From positions 186,001-250,000 of the forward strand of contig NZ_JACSQM010000001.1 of NCBI RefSeq assembly GCF_014836645.1: 64,000 bases of DNA. The letters run 5' to 3'. The notes beneath the pieces were generated by a model. That model saw only the letters and a list, made by a program, of their open reading frames with translations. It searched no databases and was not told the origin of the DNA. Of this stretch, positions 19,357-29,254 are shown one piece after another. How positions within the stretch are numbered: position 1 is the first letter of the stretch; the number at the start of each line of letters is the position of its first letter. The translations under genes and the position numbers were made by a program. The stretch is from Fictibacillus norfolkensis. GTDB taxonomy: Bacteria; Bacillota; Bacilli; Bacillales; Fictibacillaceae.

Positions 19357-19689
19357 ATGGTACGTGAATTTTTTGCGAATATCATATTAGATTTTGCTAT
19401 AGCTTTTGGTGTATTGTTGGGTGGAGCGTTAATCGGCGGGCTTGCTGCTTTTCTTGTGGGAAAAGCACCTATATATGAAATGATGGAACTTGCGAAAAGA
19501 CTTAAAATATGGGCAATCGTCGCTGCTATTGGTGGAACGTTCGATACGATCACGAACTTTGAGCGAAGTTTTGAAAACGGCGCTACTATAGAGATTTTTA
19601 AACAATTAACTTATATTTTCGTAGCGATTGCTGGTGCTAATTCTGCCATGCAATTGATTCAATGGCTCAGTCAGGAGAACATCCACTGA
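19357..19689 (+). CDS. ytrH: Sporulation membrane protein YtrH
   Basis: Small membrane protein of 110 aa with about three hydrophobic segments (ILDFAIAFGVLLGGALIGGLAAF; IWAIVAAIGG; IFVAIAGANSAMQL). It resembles YtrH, a SigE-controlled sporulation protein of B. subtilis. The ATG has GGGAGG seven bases upstream; an earlier in-frame TTG does not. The stop overlaps the start of the following gene (TGATG), so the two are translated together. The place next to dnaE supports the name. Confidence 0.85.
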   Translation: MVREFFANIILDFAIAFGVLLGGALIGGLAAFLVGKAPIYEMMELAKRLKIWAIVAAIGGTFDTITNFERSFENGATIEIFKQLTYIFVAIAGANSAMQLIQWLSQENIH

Positions 19690-20201
19690 TGAGGATCCCC
19701 CCGCTATATCAACGAAAAGGCTACCAGCGTTTTTTTGCTGGGATAGCGATCGGATTTATTATCGGCTGGGCTTTTTTTTTAATACAAGGCGGTTTAGCTC
19801 ATGAAAGACTGATTGTTAGAATTGAAAAGCAACGAGTTAAAATTAATGATTTGGAAAAAAAGAACGAGATCTTAACTTCGGATGATGAAAAAGCAAACAA
19901 AGAACTTGCTAAGAAGTTTAAACTACATGAAGTGAATGCAAGGTTTTCAAACCAAGATTCTTTAAAGTTATCAAACTTAACTAGACTGCACTTAGCAAAA
20001 GCAGTTGAAGACGACCTAGAGCACCTTATAGGAGAAGATACAGAAACACTTGCAAAAAGCCATTCCTTACTCGTACAAGCTATTGAAAATAAAACGTACC
20101 GACTCGATGACGATGAGCAAGCTTATGAAGTCAAGATCGATCATTTGTATTTATACACGGGTGTTCTTCGAATCTATATCTCAGCTAAAATCAGTGAATG
20201 A
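19689..20201 (+). CDS. ytrI: Sporulation membrane protein YtrI
   Basis: 170 aa with one N-terminal membrane helix (about 14-33, FFAGIAIGFIIGWAFFLIQ), then a long charged coiled coil (about 40-75) and a C-terminal region without recognised motifs. This fits YtrI, the partner of YtrH in sporulation. The start ATG overlaps the ytrH stop by one base, with AGGAG eleven bases upstream. Function is inferred from position and shape. Confidence 0.8.
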   Translation: MRIPPLYQRKGYQRFFAGIAIGFIIGWAFFLIQGGLAHERLIVRIEKQRVKINDLEKKNEILTSDDEKANKELAKKFKLHEVNARFSNQDSLKLSNLTRLHLAKAVEDDLEHLIGEDTETLAKSHSLLVQAIENKTYRLDDDEQAYEVKIDHLYLYTGVLRIYISAKISE

Positions 20202-20330
20202 TTATGCATAAATAATGGTCGAAATATTACGTTTTTATGAATCTTTGGGCAAAGAAATGGCAATCCCTCCTTCAATTGTATAAAATATGTGTAAAGAATA
20301 ATTCAAGAGTGATTATTGGGGGGAAACTAC

Positions 20331-20516
20331 ATGATTATCAATCGAAAAGAACTTGCCCGTGAAAAGGTAAAGGAATTACAGAATGGCTTTTCTGCTTTTG
20401 CAGAAACGAAAGAAGTAGCAGACCTAATCAAGAGAGAACTTGCAAAATTAAACTTAAAAGTGCATGAAGATGTAACAGATGTTGGCTCTTGGTTTATCCC
20501 TGAAAAAGCTAACTAA
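20331..20516 (+). CDS. Small conserved hypothetical protein
   Basis: 61 aa, charged and largely helical, starting MIINRKELAREKVKELQ, without membrane segment or known motif. The ATG has a G-rich ribosome site (GGGGGG) seven bases upstream. It stands alone between ytrI and a bidirectional terminator shared with nrnA; a possible -10 (TATAAAAT) lies about 50 bp upstream. Function unknown. Confidence 0.7.
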   Translation: MIINRKELAREKVKELQNGFSAFAETKEVADLIKRELAKLNLKVHEDVTDVGSWFIPEKAN

Positions 20517-20537
20517 ATCTATTCCATGCTAAAGCAT

Positions 20538-20566
20538 AAAAAGGCCCCCCGATGAGGCCTTTTTTA
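20538..20566. terminator. Bidirectional terminator
   Basis: AAAAAGGCC/GGCCTTTTTT stem between convergent genes; it overlaps the nrnA stop codon and has T runs in both directions. Confidence 0.85.
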
Positions 20567-21511
20567 TTTGAATTTATATTCTTTACAGAGGTTTCGAAGT
20601 TCAGCTAGTACAGACATCGTTTCGTCTTCTGTATATACCGTTGCTCCTGATGCTCTCGGATGCCCTCCGCCGTTGAATTTAGCTGCTATCTTATTAACAA
20701 CAGGACCTTTCGACCGCAATCTAACTCTGATCTGATCTGGTTCATCCACAAAAAACACCCACGCCAACAAGCCTTCAACATGTGAAAAAGAATTTACTAA
20801 AAGAGAGGCTTCACCAGGAGTTGTTCCAAACTCTTTTAACGTATCTTTTTTTAAGTGGATATACCCTACACAATTGTCTACAATCGAAAAATTTTGAAGT
20901 ACATAACCGTTCAATCGAACGAGTTTTTCCGATATCTTATATAAATTTTCGTGAATTTCTGAGGGTGAGAATCCTGTCTCTAATAACGCTGCTGTATAAT
21001 GGTGTGTTTTTTGAGTCGTGTTTGAAAATAAAAAGCGACCAGTGTCACCAATAATACCAGCATAGATTAGTCTTGCTGCATGTTCATCAAGTTTTAATCC
21101 AGACGTTGATCCATAAAGGTAAAGATCCATGATCATCTCTGATGTAGAACTTGCTTCAGTATCCACCCAAATCAAATCACCATAAGGATCTTCATTTGGA
21201 TGATGATCGATTTTGATAACAAAATCTCCTAGTGAATAACGGTGATCACTGATACGAGGTGAGTTTGCAGTATCGCAAATAATGACCAAAGCCCCGTTAT
21301 AAACACCATCTTCTATAACATCCATTGTGTTTAGAAATGTGAGGCCCGCTTCCTCTTCTCCTACAACATACACTTCTTTTTGAGGATAACTTGCTTTGAT
21401 GATCGCAGAAAGCCCACCTTGTGATCCAAGCGCATCCGGGTCTGGTCTCACATGTCGATGAATAATTATTTTTTCATACTGTTCAATTCTTTGTAAGATT
21501 TGTTCTTTCAT
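20564..21511 (-). CDS. nrnA: Bifunctional oligoribonuclease / 3'-phosphoadenosine 5'-phosphate phosphatase NrnA
   Basis: DHH/DHHA1 family enzyme of 315 aa that degrades nano-RNAs and pAp. The N-terminal DHH domain has HRHVRPDPDALGS, CDTANSPRI, the IDHHPNEDPYG motif that names the family, and GIIGDTGRF. The DHHA1 domain ends with GGGHPRASGAT, binding the phosphate. The ATG follows AAGGAG at 6-bp spacing. In B. subtilis this is ytqI, also next to ytpI. Confidence 0.95.
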   Translation of the reverse strand: MKEQILQRIEQYEKIIIHRHVRPDPDALGSQGGLSAIIKASYPQKEVYVVGEEEAGLTFLNTMDVIEDGVYNGALVIICDTANSPRISDHRYSLGDFVIKIDHHPNEDPYGDLIWVDTEASSTSEMIMDLYLYGSTSGLKLDEHAARLIYAGIIGDTGRFLFSNTTQKTHHYTAALLETGFSPSEIHENLYKISEKLVRLNGYVLQNFSIVDNCVGYIHLKKDTLKEFGTTPGEASLLVNSFSHVEGLLAWVFFVDEPDQIRVRLRSKGPVVNKIAAKFNGGGHPRASGATVYTEDETMSVLAELRNLCKEYKFK

Positions 21512-21596
21512 AGCAGACTCCTTTTAGATGTCGTTGTGGCAATTATGGTTTTAAACGTTTACAATATAGTGGAGTAAATACGTGGGGGAATTTTCA

Positions 21597-21893
21597 ATGC
21601 CTATTTTTATTATCCTAATTATACTTTCTTTTTCTCTTTATGTGTTCTATAAAGTCTCTGAGGTGCGCGCAAAAGAACCGTTCTTAAAGCGGTGGACAGG
21701 CACAAAAGCAAAAATGGCACTCGGTTCATTCTTAGCTTCTTTCGGTCTTAACGAACTCACTGCTGTTGAAGGACGTGTTCAGCTTTGGGTAGCACTTATT
21801 TTCTTAATCTATGGAATTGTACTGTTAGTCATGAATTATAAAATGTACAAGCATTTTCTTACACTTGCACGTGAAGAAGCACAGAAAAATTAA
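21597..21893 (+). CDS. ytpI: YtpI family membrane protein
   Basis: 98 aa with two or three membrane segments (PIFIILIILSFSLYVFYKV; LWVALIFLIYGIVLLV) and a basic loop. It resembles the YtpI family by length and position beside nrnA; function unknown. The ATG has GGGGGA seven bases upstream; an earlier in-frame GTG lies inside that ribosome site. Confidence 0.8.
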   Translation: MPIFIILIILSFSLYVFYKVSEVRAKEPFLKRWTGTKAKMALGSFLASFGLNELTAVEGRVQLWVALIFLIYGIVLLVMNYKMYKHFLTLAREEAQKN

Positions 21894-21905
21894 TTACTTA
21901 TGGAT

Positions 21906-21935
21906 AAAAAGTCCCTGAACCAGGGACTTTTTTTA
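21906..21935. terminator. Bidirectional terminator between ytpI and ytoI
   Basis: Stem AAAAAGTCCCTG/CAGGGACTTTTT with a 3-base loop, T-rich on both sides. Confidence 0.9.
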
Positions 21936-23249
21936 TGAACGATGATCAAGAAGCTGTGCCATCATCATAGCTTTTCCAACAATCTTTCCATCATGATGGA
22001 TTTCAACATCTACTTTCCCAAATTTCCGGCTCACTTCCAGCACTCGGGGGATCAGTTCAATATCACTATCAATCTGTACGGGCTTAATATAATAAAATGT
22101 AACATTCTCCACAACGAGGTCGCCTTTTTTAATTTTTCTCAGCGCTTTTCGCGCCGTTTCCGTAACGATCGTCATTAAAACGCCGTATGAAACAGTTCCA
22201 AGGTGATTGGTCATCTGTGGTGTAATCCTGCAAGAGTATGTGATCTCATTATCTACTTTTTGCTCTTTTAACTCTGTCGTAATAAGATCATCAAAAGTAG
22301 CACCTACCTGAGGCTGCTTTTGCATCATCTGCATCGCTTTTAATACATCTTGTCTTGTTAAAATTCCGATTAGTTTATGAGAGGTTCCGATAACAGGAAG
22401 GAGTTCGATTCCTTCCCAGATCATCATATGAGCACAAGCAGCAACAGATGTTTTTTCCGTAACGGTTAAAGGTGCACGGGTCATTACTTTTTCTACTTGC
22501 ATGGAAACAGGTACCCCTATAATATCTTTAGAAGTAACTACTCCCGTTACGCGATTACCTTGATCTACAACCGGATAACGGCTATGCATAGTTTGTTGAT
22601 TCAATTCATGCCAACGCTGCACTTTATCATGTTGATAAAGAAAATGCGTCTCATCGATCGGAATTAAAATATCAGATGCTAAAACGATATCTTTCTTAAT
22701 CAAACGATCATGAATGGCTTTATTAATCATAGTCGCAACAGTAAAGGTATCATAGCTCGTAGAGATGACAGGAAGCTCAAGATCATCTGCGAGTCGTTTC
22801 ACTTCTTCCTCTGTATCAAAGCCACCAGTAACTAAGATTGCACTTCCTGCTTTAAGTCCAAGTTCATGAGCGTTTACACGGTTACCTACGATCAATAAAC
22901 TTCCTGCATCAACATAGCGCATCATTGCTTCAAGTTTCATGGCTCCGATTACAAATTTGTGCAGCGTTTTATGAAGACCAGCGCGTCCGCCAAGTACTTG
23001 TCCTTCAACAATATTTACGACTTCAGCAAACGTTAACTTTTCAATATTACTCTTTGCTTGTCTTTCAATTCGTATCGTCCCAACACGTTCGATCGTGCTT
23101 ACGATTCCTTGATTCTCTGCTTCTTTTATCGCTCGATAAGCTGTTCCTTCACTAACGGTCAGATCTTTTGCTATTTGCCGAACGGAGATTTTTGATCCGA
23201 CATCAAGGTCCAAAATATGCTGTAATATTTGTTCATGCTTGGTTAGCAT
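21933..23249 (-). CDS. ytoI: DRTGG-CBS-hotdog regulatory protein YtoI
   Basis: 438 aa. In order: a helix-turn-helix start (about 1-60, QIAKDLTVSEGTAYRAIKEAE), a DRTGG domain (about 70-180), two CBS domains (about 190-310) that usually bind adenine nucleotides, and a C-terminal thioesterase-like hotdog domain (about 325-435). The combination suggests a sensor of nucleotide and acyl-CoA state; the target is unknown. The chosen ATG has GGTGA five bases upstream; a GTG three codons earlier is possible. Confidence 0.88.
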   Translation of the reverse strand: MLTKHEQILQHILDLDVGSKISVRQIAKDLTVSEGTAYRAIKEAENQGIVSTIERVGTIRIERQAKSNIEKLTFAEVVNIVEGQVLGGRAGLHKTLHKFVIGAMKLEAMMRYVDAGSLLIVGNRVNAHELGLKAGSAILVTGGFDTEEEVKRLADDLELPVISTSYDTFTVATMINKAIHDRLIKKDIVLASDILIPIDETHFLYQHDKVQRWHELNQQTMHSRYPVVDQGNRVTGVVTSKDIIGVPVSMQVEKVMTRAPLTVTEKTSVAACAHMMIWEGIELLPVIGTSHKLIGILTRQDVLKAMQMMQKQPQVGATFDDLITTELKEQKVDNEITYSCRITPQMTNHLGTVSYGVLMTIVTETARKALRKIKKGDLVVENVTFYYIKPVQIDSDIELIPRVLEVSRKFGKVDVEIHHDGKIVGKAMMMAQLLDHRS

Positions 23250-23331
23250 TACATTCACCGTTCCTTCTACCTGTATCTATCTGTTTTATCACTTTGACTA
23301 ATACAGATTATACAGGCATTAGAACAGAAAC

Positions 23332-23574
23332 TCAACTTTCCATGTGTATCCTTTTTTTCATTTTTGAATCTGGAGTCACAATCTGCTTTTTAACAGCTCT
23401 TTTCTCTGGTGTATCTTTCTTAAACAAAAGGCTAACTAAAAGCATACCCGCAAATCCCATCCATGCTGCCGAGAAAAGTTGTTGCAGCAGAGGACCGTCA
23501 AACGATAAGACAGGTATCGCTACATAGAAAAGCACCAACAACATTAAAACTTTTGCCATTTTTTCTTGTCTCAT
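23332..23574 (-). CDS. Small two-helix membrane protein, unknown
   Basis: 80 aa: short charged start, two membrane segments (VLMLLVLFYVAIPVL and LFSAAWMGFAGMLLVSLLF) and a strongly basic tail. The ribosome site GGGAGG is eleven bases before the ATG. It stands between ytoI and ytkL on the same strand. I do not recognise the family. Confidence 0.65.
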   Translation of the reverse strand: MRQEKMAKVLMLLVLFYVAIPVLSFDGPLLQQLFSAAWMGFAGMLLVSLLFKKDTPEKRAVKKQIVTPDSKMKKRIHMES

Positions 23575-23631
23575 AAAAAACACAACCTCCCTTACTATCA
23601 TCAATATGCATAGAAAGGGAGGTTAGAATCA

Positions 23632-24312
23632 TTATACACTTATGCTTTCACCGCTTATGAGCACTTTTCCTTTGTTTCCGAGTTTAGATGTGAATGAGGC
23701 TTCAGGATCCTGTTCAATCACAGGAAACGTGTTGTAATGGATTGGCACGGTAACCTCAGCACCGATCCACTCTGCTGCGATTAATGCATCCTCCGGCCCC
23801 ATTGTAAAGTTGTCACCTATAGGCAAGAAAGCAATATCTGGTTTTGCAAACTCTCCAATTAATTTCATATCTGAGAATAGAGCTGTATCTCCTGCATGGT
23901 ATAGCGTTTTCCCACCATGTGAGAATAAAATTCCCGCTGGCATTCCCGTATATACGACAGTGCCATCTTCTTGCGAATAACTTGATCCATGAAAAGCTTG
24001 AGTGAATTTCACTTTACCAAAATCAAATGTGCGGCTTCCTCCTATATGCATAGGATGTGCCTCTACTCCGAGTGTTTGTAAGTACTCAGCAAGTTCAAAC
24101 GGTGCTACGACCAAGCTGTTATTCGCTTTTGCGATCTCAACCGTGTCGCCTACATGATCGTTATGACCGTGTGTTAATAAAATCACATCGGCTTTTACGT
24201 CCTTAACATCGATCTTAGCTTGTCCATTTCCATTAATAAAAGGGTCGATCCAAATGGAATGTTGTCCGGTTTGAATTTCAAGTACAGAATGTCCGTGGTA
24301 TGTCACTCTCAT
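23632..24312 (-). CDS. ytkL: UPF0173 metal-dependent hydrolase YtkL
   Basis: Metallo-beta-lactamase fold protein of 226 aa, the usual length of UPF0173. Metal ligands are visible in [20 protein letters not shown] (the HxHxDH motif), [12 protein letters not shown] and VPIHYNTFP. The substrate is not known. The ATG is preceded by GGGAG nine bases away; the seven-codon extension upstream lacks a site. Confidence 0.92.
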   Translation of the reverse strand: MRVTYHGHSVLEIQTGQHSIWIDPFINGNGQAKIDVKDVKADVILLTHGHNDHVGDTVEIAKANNSLVVAPFELAEYLQTLGVEAHPMHIGGSRTFDFGKVKFTQAFHGSSYSQEDGTVVYTGMPAGILFSHGGKTLYHAGDTALFSDMKLIGEFAKPDIAFLPIGDNFTMGPEDALIAAEWIGAEVTVPIHYNTFPVIEQDPEASFTSKLGNKGKVLISGESISV

Positions 24313-24383
24313 AATTACATGCTCCCTTCTCAAATAAAACGCTGAAATATCTTACTTCCATTACATACCCTATTATAGAACAG

Positions 24384-24424
24384 AAAAAAAGTCCGATTCC
24401 AGAGAAAAGGAATACGAACTTTTT
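24384..24424 (-). terminator. Terminator of ald
   Basis: About 14 paired bases (GT-CGTATTCC with GGAAT-CGGAC) and seven T on the - strand directly after the ald stop. Confidence 0.85.
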
Positions 24425-24435
24425 CTAATTGTTAT

Positions 24436-25560
24436 CTATTTGTTTGATTTTAGAATGGAGACAGCATCTTTATAGTCTAGTTGATGCGATTCAGCAACCG
24501 CTTTGTATGTTACGAACCCATCTAATGTATTGATTCCTTTAAGTAGAGCTTCATTATCTAAACACGCTTGAACATAACCTTTGTTTGCAATTTGAAGAGC
24601 ATAAGGTACCGTGACATTAGTCAGACCGATCGTTGAAGTTCTCGGAACAGCACCTGGCATGTTAGCCACTGCATAATGAAGAACACCATGCTTTTCATAC
24701 GTCGGATTATCATGTGTTGTGATGCGGTCGACCGTTTCAAAGATTCCACCTTGATCAATGGCAACATCCACGATGACAGAACCTGGCTGCATGCCTTTAA
24801 TCATCTCTTCTGTCACAAGCTTAGGAGCCCTAGCTCCCGGAATTAACACAGCTCCAATAACTAATGCTGATTCTTGAACCGCAAGAGCTATATTGAGTGG
24901 ATTTGAAATGAGCGTGTTGATCTCAACACCGAAAATATCATCAAGCTGACGAAGTCGTTCGGGGTTCAAATCAATGATTGTAACATCTGCTCCAAGTCCC
25001 ATAGCGATCTTAGCAGCATTCGTCCCGACTACTCCACCACCAATAACCGTTACTTTTCCACGTCTTACACCAGGTATTCCACTTAATAGGATACCTAGCC
25101 CACCTTTTGGTTTTTCTAAGAATTGAGCCCCTATCTGAGCCGCCATTCTTCCTGCCACTTCACTCATCGGTGTAAGGAGAGGGAGTGTCCCATTCGGCAA
25201 TTGAACCGTCTCGTACGCAATGCCAACTACTTTATTATCTGTTAATGCTTTTGTAAGTTCTGGCTCAGGCGCAAGATGTAAATAAGTGAAGAGAATTAGA
25301 CCTTCTCGGAAAAAACAGTACTCCTCAGGAAGCGGTTCTTTTACTTTCATGACCATATCCATCGACCATGCTTGAGTCGGTGTTTCTACGATAACACCAC
25401 CAGCACTTTCGTATTCTTCATCTGTAAACCCTGAACCGATTCCAGCACCTTTTTGTATAAACACCTCATGACCTGATGCCACAAGATTCAACACGCCCGC
25501 CGGTGTCATCGCTACTCGATTTTCATTATTTTTTATCTCAGTCGGTACTCCTATTTTCAT
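24436..25560 (-). CDS. ald: Alanine dehydrogenase
   Basis: Interconverts alanine and pyruvate with NAD; 374 aa. Conserved parts: [13 protein letters not shown], the catalytic lysine in [12 protein letters not shown] and the histidine in [10 protein letters not shown], the nucleotide-binding [15 protein letters not shown], and the C-terminal [13 protein letters not shown]. In B. subtilis it is needed for growth on alanine and for normal sporulation. Monocistronic, with its own terminator. A possible weak promoter (TTGAGT-18-TATAGA on the - strand) lies near 25605-25635. Confidence 0.97.
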   Translation of the reverse strand: MKIGVPTEIKNNENRVAMTPAGVLNLVASGHEVFIQKGAGIGSGFTDEEYESAGGVIVETPTQAWSMDMVMKVKEPLPEEYCFFREGLILFTYLHLAPEPELTKALTDNKVVGIAYETVQLPNGTLPLLTPMSEVAGRMAAQIGAQFLEKPKGGLGILLSGIPGVRRGKVTVIGGGVVGTNAAKIAMGLGADVTIIDLNPERLRQLDDIFGVEINTLISNPLNIALAVQESALVIGAVLIPGARAPKLVTEEMIKGMQPGSVIVDVAIDQGGIFETVDRITTHDNPTYEKHGVLHYAVANMPGAVPRTSTIGLTNVTVPYALQIANKGYVQACLDNEALLKGINTLDGFVTYKAVAESHQLDYKDAVSILKSNK

Positions 25561-25776
25561 GTTGTACCCTCCCTTAATTCACATGGAAATATTTTCATTA
25601 TTCTATAGTTAACATACCACCAAAAACTCAAAATAAAAAGTTGAATCTTCTTAGAATATTTATAAATTCAAGACAGCTTTAAGGTGCCCTAAAAGGAAAA
25701 AGAACATTCTCATTTTTGGTTTTATGAAAAATTCTGCTTATGTTCGCAACTGTAATAACTTTTTTTAGAACACAAA

Positions 25777-25804
25777 AAGGTAGCCTCTGTAATAGAGCTA
25801 CCTT
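25777..25804 (-). terminator. Terminator of the small gene at 25814
   Basis: AAGGTAG-CTCT hairpin with a 5-base loop and TTTTTG on the - strand. The stretch between here and ald (25561-25776) shows only a possible ald promoter. Confidence 0.75.
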
Positions 25805-25813
25805 AATCTTGTG

Positions 25814-25978
25814 TTATGAAAGACTTTCTTCTTCATCAAGTTTTGTTCTTTGCTGTCCTTGATCTACTTTATCAACGATTCCGCTTTGATAAGATTCTGT
25901 TATCTGCTGATGAACAGTCATCTCACCTTCAGCATCATATTCAAGCTGTTGATTGGGACGTTTTTCGTTTTCCATCAT
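25814..25978 (-). CDS. Small acidic hypothetical protein, possibly DUF4025-like
   Basis: 54 aa, acidic and hydrophilic, beginning MMENEKRPNQQLEYDAEGEM. The stretch TVHQQITESYQSGIVD resembles the short DUF4025 (YozQ) pattern T-H-x-Q-V-x-x-x-Y-x-x-G-x-x-D seen in spore-forming bacilli, but this comparison is from memory. The ribosome site AAGGAGG stands six bases before the ATG, which with the terminator after it makes a real gene likely. It is monocistronic between argH and ald. Confidence 0.7.
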   Translation of the reverse strand: MMENEKRPNQQLEYDAEGEMTVHQQITESYQSGIVDKVDQGQQRTKLDEEESLS

Positions 25979-26044
25979 AACTTTCCTCCTTCAAACGCAA
26001 GACTTTAATCATAGTTTTTGTCTTACAAGGAAAGTTCATTTGAG

Positions 26045-27430
26045 CTAATTATTGGAAACGGCCATTTTTGATTGAGCGGCATCAATCTGTTGGCGAACTG
26101 CCTCAAAACCAGTTCCACCTTCAGAATTTCGTCTTTCTACTGCTGTTTTTGGAGATAGAGCCTCAAACAGATCATTTTCAACGAGCGGACACCATTCCTT
26201 ATACTCATCCAACGTCACATCAAGAAGATAGCACTCTTTTTGAATGCATTGAAGGACCATCTGACCAACTAATTCATGTGCTTCTCGGAAGGGAATTCCT
26301 CTTTTTGCTAGATAATCTGCAAGCTCTGTAGCATTAGAAAAGTCTTGATGCACTGCTTTATTCATCTTATCAACATGAATCTTCACTTCATTCATCATGC
26401 CAGTCATGATACTTAAGCATCCTTTAACGGTTTTTACCGTATCAAAAACGGGTTCTTTGTCTTCCTGCATGTCTTTGTTGTATGCAAGTGGCAATCCCTT
26501 CATCAATGTAAGAAGGGAGATCAACGAACCATATACCCTCCCGCTTTTTCCTCGGATCAATTCAGCCATATCAGGGTTCTTTTTTTGTGGCATCATGGAA
26601 CTGCCTGTAGTAAAGCTGTCACTGATCTCAATGAATCCAAACTCTTCTGAAGACCAAAGGATCAGTTCTTCACAAAAACGAGAAAGATGCATCATGATCA
26701 TAGAAGCATTGCTGCAGCATTCGATCGCAAAATCTCGATCACTTACAGCATCCAAGCTATTGAGATACTTGTCTCTGAATCCAAGCTCGTTCATCGTGAT
26801 GTTGCGGTCGATATCAAACGTCGTTCCCGCTAAAGCCCCAGCACCAAGGGGCAAAATATCACTACGCTTTAGACTATCTTGAAGTCTTCCTTTATCACGA
26901 TCAAGCATCCAAAAGTACGCCAACAGATGATGAGCAAATGAAACGGGCTGTGCACGCTGAAGATGTGTATAACCAGGGATGATCGTTTCTACATGCTCTT
27001 CTGCAAGATTCAAAAGTGATTTTTGTAATTCTTCAATATGAGCAATGATCAATAACGTTTCTTCTTTTACATAAAGATGAAAATCTGTTGCCACTTGATC
27101 ATTTCGACTTCTTGCCGTATGAAGTTTTCCGCCATCCGGTCCAATTTTGTCTGTTAATAATTTTTCAAGGTTCAAATGAATGTCTTCGTATTTAACAGAA
27201 TACGTAAGCTCCCCTTCTTCAACATCTGATTGAAGAGAAAGCAAACCATTCTTTATATTTTCATAAGCACTCTCGTCAATAATCTTACACTGAAACAACA
27301 TCTTAGCATGAGCCAAACTTCCTTTAATGTCTTGACTGGCCAATTGCTGATCAAAAGAGATGGATGCTCCAAACTCATCTACCCATTCTTCAGGCTGTTT
27401 TGAGAAACGTCCTCCCCATAACTTCTTCAC
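26045..27430 (-). CDS. argH: Argininosuccinate lyase
   Basis: Last step of arginine synthesis, releasing fumarate; 461 aa, normal length. The family signature [12 protein letters not shown] with the catalytic serine is present, with [13 protein letters not shown] and [12 protein letters not shown] nearer the N-terminus. The start overlaps the argG stop by four bases (ATGA), so the two are translated as a pair. Confidence 0.97.
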   Translation of the reverse strand: MKKLWGGRFSKQPEEWVDEFGASISFDQQLASQDIKGSLAHAKMLFQCKIIDESAYENIKNGLLSLQSDVEEGELTYSVKYEDIHLNLEKLLTDKIGPDGGKLHTARSRNDQVATDFHLYVKEETLLIIAHIEELQKSLLNLAEEHVETIIPGYTHLQRAQPVSFAHHLLAYFWMLDRDKGRLQDSLKRSDILPLGAGALAGTTFDIDRNITMNELGFRDKYLNSLDAVSDRDFAIECCSNASMIMMHLSRFCEELILWSSEEFGFIEISDSFTTGSSMMPQKKNPDMAELIRGKSGRVYGSLISLLTLMKGLPLAYNKDMQEDKEPVFDTVKTVKGCLSIMTGMMNEVKIHVDKMNKAVHQDFSNATELADYLAKRGIPFREAHELVGQMVLQCIQKECYLLDVTLDEYKEWCPLVENDLFEALSPKTAVERRNSEGGTGFEAVRQQIDAAQSKMAVSNN

Positions 27431-28629
27431 ACTTTCACCTCATTTTTTTGAACCATGCTGCTAACTTTTGTAGGAAGTCCCCATAAAGAGATAAAACCTT
27501 TCGCAGCTGTATGATCAAAAGCATCGTCTGATGTATATGTTGCTAATTTTTCATCATAAAGAGAATAAGGTGATTTTCTTCCTTCGACGATCGCATGCCC
27601 TTTAAAGAATTTAACACGAGCTGTACCTGTTACATGTTTTTGTGTTTCGTCCAAGAAAGCTTTTAAAGATGCATGTAACGGTGAGAACCATAAACCTTCA
27701 TAGATCAGTTCAGTCATCTTCTTTTCAATGATCGGTTTAAAGTGAGCGACTTCTTTAACTAATGTAAGATCCTCAAGTTCTTTATGGGCTTTAATAAGCG
27801 TTGTTGCGGCTGGACATTCGTAAACTTCACGAGATTTGATTCCTACTAATCTATTTTCAACATGGTCGATACGTCCAACACCATGCGCGCCTCCCCATTC
27901 GTTCAACTGATTAATCAGAACATCTAACGTAACATGCTGACCGTTCAGTGATACTGGAACACCTTGTTCGAATCCAATCTCAACAATCTGCGGCTCATCT
28001 GGCGTATGTTCGAGAGCAACAGTCATTTCATATGCTTCTTCTGGTGGTGCAGCCCAAGGATCTTCCAAGATTCCACACTCATTGCTTCTTCCCCATAAAT
28101 TTTGATCGATAGAGAACGGATTTTCCTTTTTAATTGGAACAGGAATATCATGTTCTTTTGCATACTGAATCTCTTCTTCACGAGACCAGCTCCATTCACG
28201 AACCGGCGCTAGAACTTCAAGCTCAGGAGCGAGTGCAGAAACAGAAACTTCAAAACGAACTTGGTCGTTCCCTTTTCCAGTACATCCATGAGCAACGGCT
28301 GTAGCTCCATATTTTTTAGCAGTTTCTACTAACTTTTTCGCGATTAACGGTCTGCTTAATGCAGAGATGAGTGGATATTTCCCTTCATACAATGCATGTG
28401 ATTGTAGAGCTACTAATGCATATTCATCAGCATATTCCTTCTGAACATCAAGTACGATCGATTCAGATGCCCCGATTGATAACGCCTTTGATTGTATAAA
28501 AGGAAGATCCTTGCCTTCACCTACATCCAAGCATAATGCAATAACTTCGTATCCTTTATCAACTAGCCAAGGAATCGCAACAGACGTATCTAATCCTCCA
28601 GAATAAGCTAAAACTACCTTTTTCCCCAT
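27427..28629 (-). CDS. argG: Argininosuccinate synthase
   Basis: Joins citrulline and aspartate using ATP; 400 aa. The N-terminal PP-loop is [11 protein letters not shown]. Further conserved parts are [15 protein letters not shown] and [12 protein letters not shown]. The ATG has GGAGAG upstream. It is the first gene of argGH, with a SigA-like promoter and ArgR-type boxes upstream. Confidence 0.97.
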   Translation of the reverse strand: MGKKVVLAYSGGLDTSVAIPWLVDKGYEVIALCLDVGEGKDLPFIQSKALSIGASESIVLDVQKEYADEYALVALQSHALYEGKYPLISALSRPLIAKKLVETAKKYGATAVAHGCTGKGNDQVRFEVSVSALAPELEVLAPVREWSWSREEEIQYAKEHDIPVPIKKENPFSIDQNLWGRSNECGILEDPWAAPPEEAYEMTVALEHTPDEPQIVEIGFEQGVPVSLNGQHVTLDVLINQLNEWGGAHGVGRIDHVENRLVGIKSREVYECPAATTLIKAHKELEDLTLVKEVAHFKPIIEKKMTELIYEGLWFSPLHASLKAFLDETQKHVTGTARVKFFKGHAIVEGRKSPYSLYDEKLATYTSDDAFDHTAAKGFISLWGLPTKVSSMVQKNEVKV

Positions 28630-28659
28630 ATGAAATCTCTCCTTTTGTTATAGACAAAA

Positions 28660-28675
28660 ATGAATATTTATTTAT
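28660..28675 (-). promoter_or_regulatory. Putative ARG box (downstream)
   Basis: ATGAATATTTATTTAT on the + strand resembles the Bacillus ArgR/AhrC site (ATGAATAAAAATTCA). It lies about 45 bases after the predicted argG start of transcription. Confidence 0.45.
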
Positions 28676-28720
28676 TTTTATACATTTTTTTTTATAAAAA
28701 TACCATTTATGATAGTTCAT

Positions 28721-28750
28721 ACTATAACAAAAACATCACAGGGATTGCAA
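28721..28750 (-). promoter_or_regulatory. SigA-type promoter of argGH
   Basis: TTGCAA and TATAGT on the - strand separated by 18 bp. Lies between two ARG-box-like sequences. Confidence 0.65.
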
Positions 28751-28763
28751 GGTTATTCTTTAA

Positions 28764-28779
28764 AATGAATAAAAATAAC
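28764..28779 (-). promoter_or_regulatory. Putative ARG box (upstream)
   Basis: Contains ATGAATAAAAAT, which matches the first two thirds of the AhrC/ArgR consensus exactly; it is about 15 bp upstream of the argG -35. Confidence 0.5.
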
Positions 28780-28842
28780 ATCGAACTTTTATCTACCATC
28801 CCACTCCACCCTTTTGTACAATAGAAATAGAGGTGATTTCAA

Positions 28843-29157
28843 TTGCAGAATGACTTTGTTTGGGATGAAAGACTCGGAATCTTTGTTCCGCATTTAAATA
28901 AATCGTGGGGAAAGTACGATATGGCGACTCAAGAAGCGATAATGTTACAATGGGAAAAGATCAGAGGAAGAATTCCTGATCGAATCGGAGAGATCGAAGA
29001 GATAATTAACGAGTTGCAAGACCAACTATCAACCGAAGAACATTTTAAGGTCTCATGCGAATTGAACAATAAAATCGCGAGCCTCGCTTCTGTCATCAAC
29101 GATCTTTGGCTATGGTACAGATTGAATCAGAGTATAACATCAAAGATTCATGATTAA
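28843..29157 (+). CDS. Hypothetical protein, TTG start
   Basis: 104 aa, rich in Trp and Glu, beginning MQNDFVWDERLGIFVPHLNKSW. A probable helical centre (RIGEIEEIINELQDQLSTEE) is followed by a C-terminal WLWYRLNQ. No known domain recognised. TTG is the start because AGAGGTGA lies six bases upstream and no ATG is near the N-terminus. It is divergent from argGH and ends at a strong bidirectional terminator. Confidence 0.75.
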   Translation: MQNDFVWDERLGIFVPHLNKSWGKYDMATQEAIMLQWEKIRGRIPDRIGEIEEIINELQDQLSTEEHFKVSCELNNKIASLASVINDLWLWYRLNQSITSKIHD

Positions 29158-29191
29158 ATTAGGGTCTTTTCGATAGTAGGAGTCTTCACAT

Positions 29192-29230
29192 AAAAATAAA
29201 GAGGATGCATTTTGCATCCTCTTTATTTTG
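29192..29230. terminator. Bidirectional terminator
   Basis: Nearly perfect stem of about 17 bp (AAATAAAGAGGATGCA and complement) with a tiny loop, between the gene at 28843 and moaB. Confidence 0.9.
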
Positions 29231-29254
29231 GACTATATTCTTTAACAAACATCC

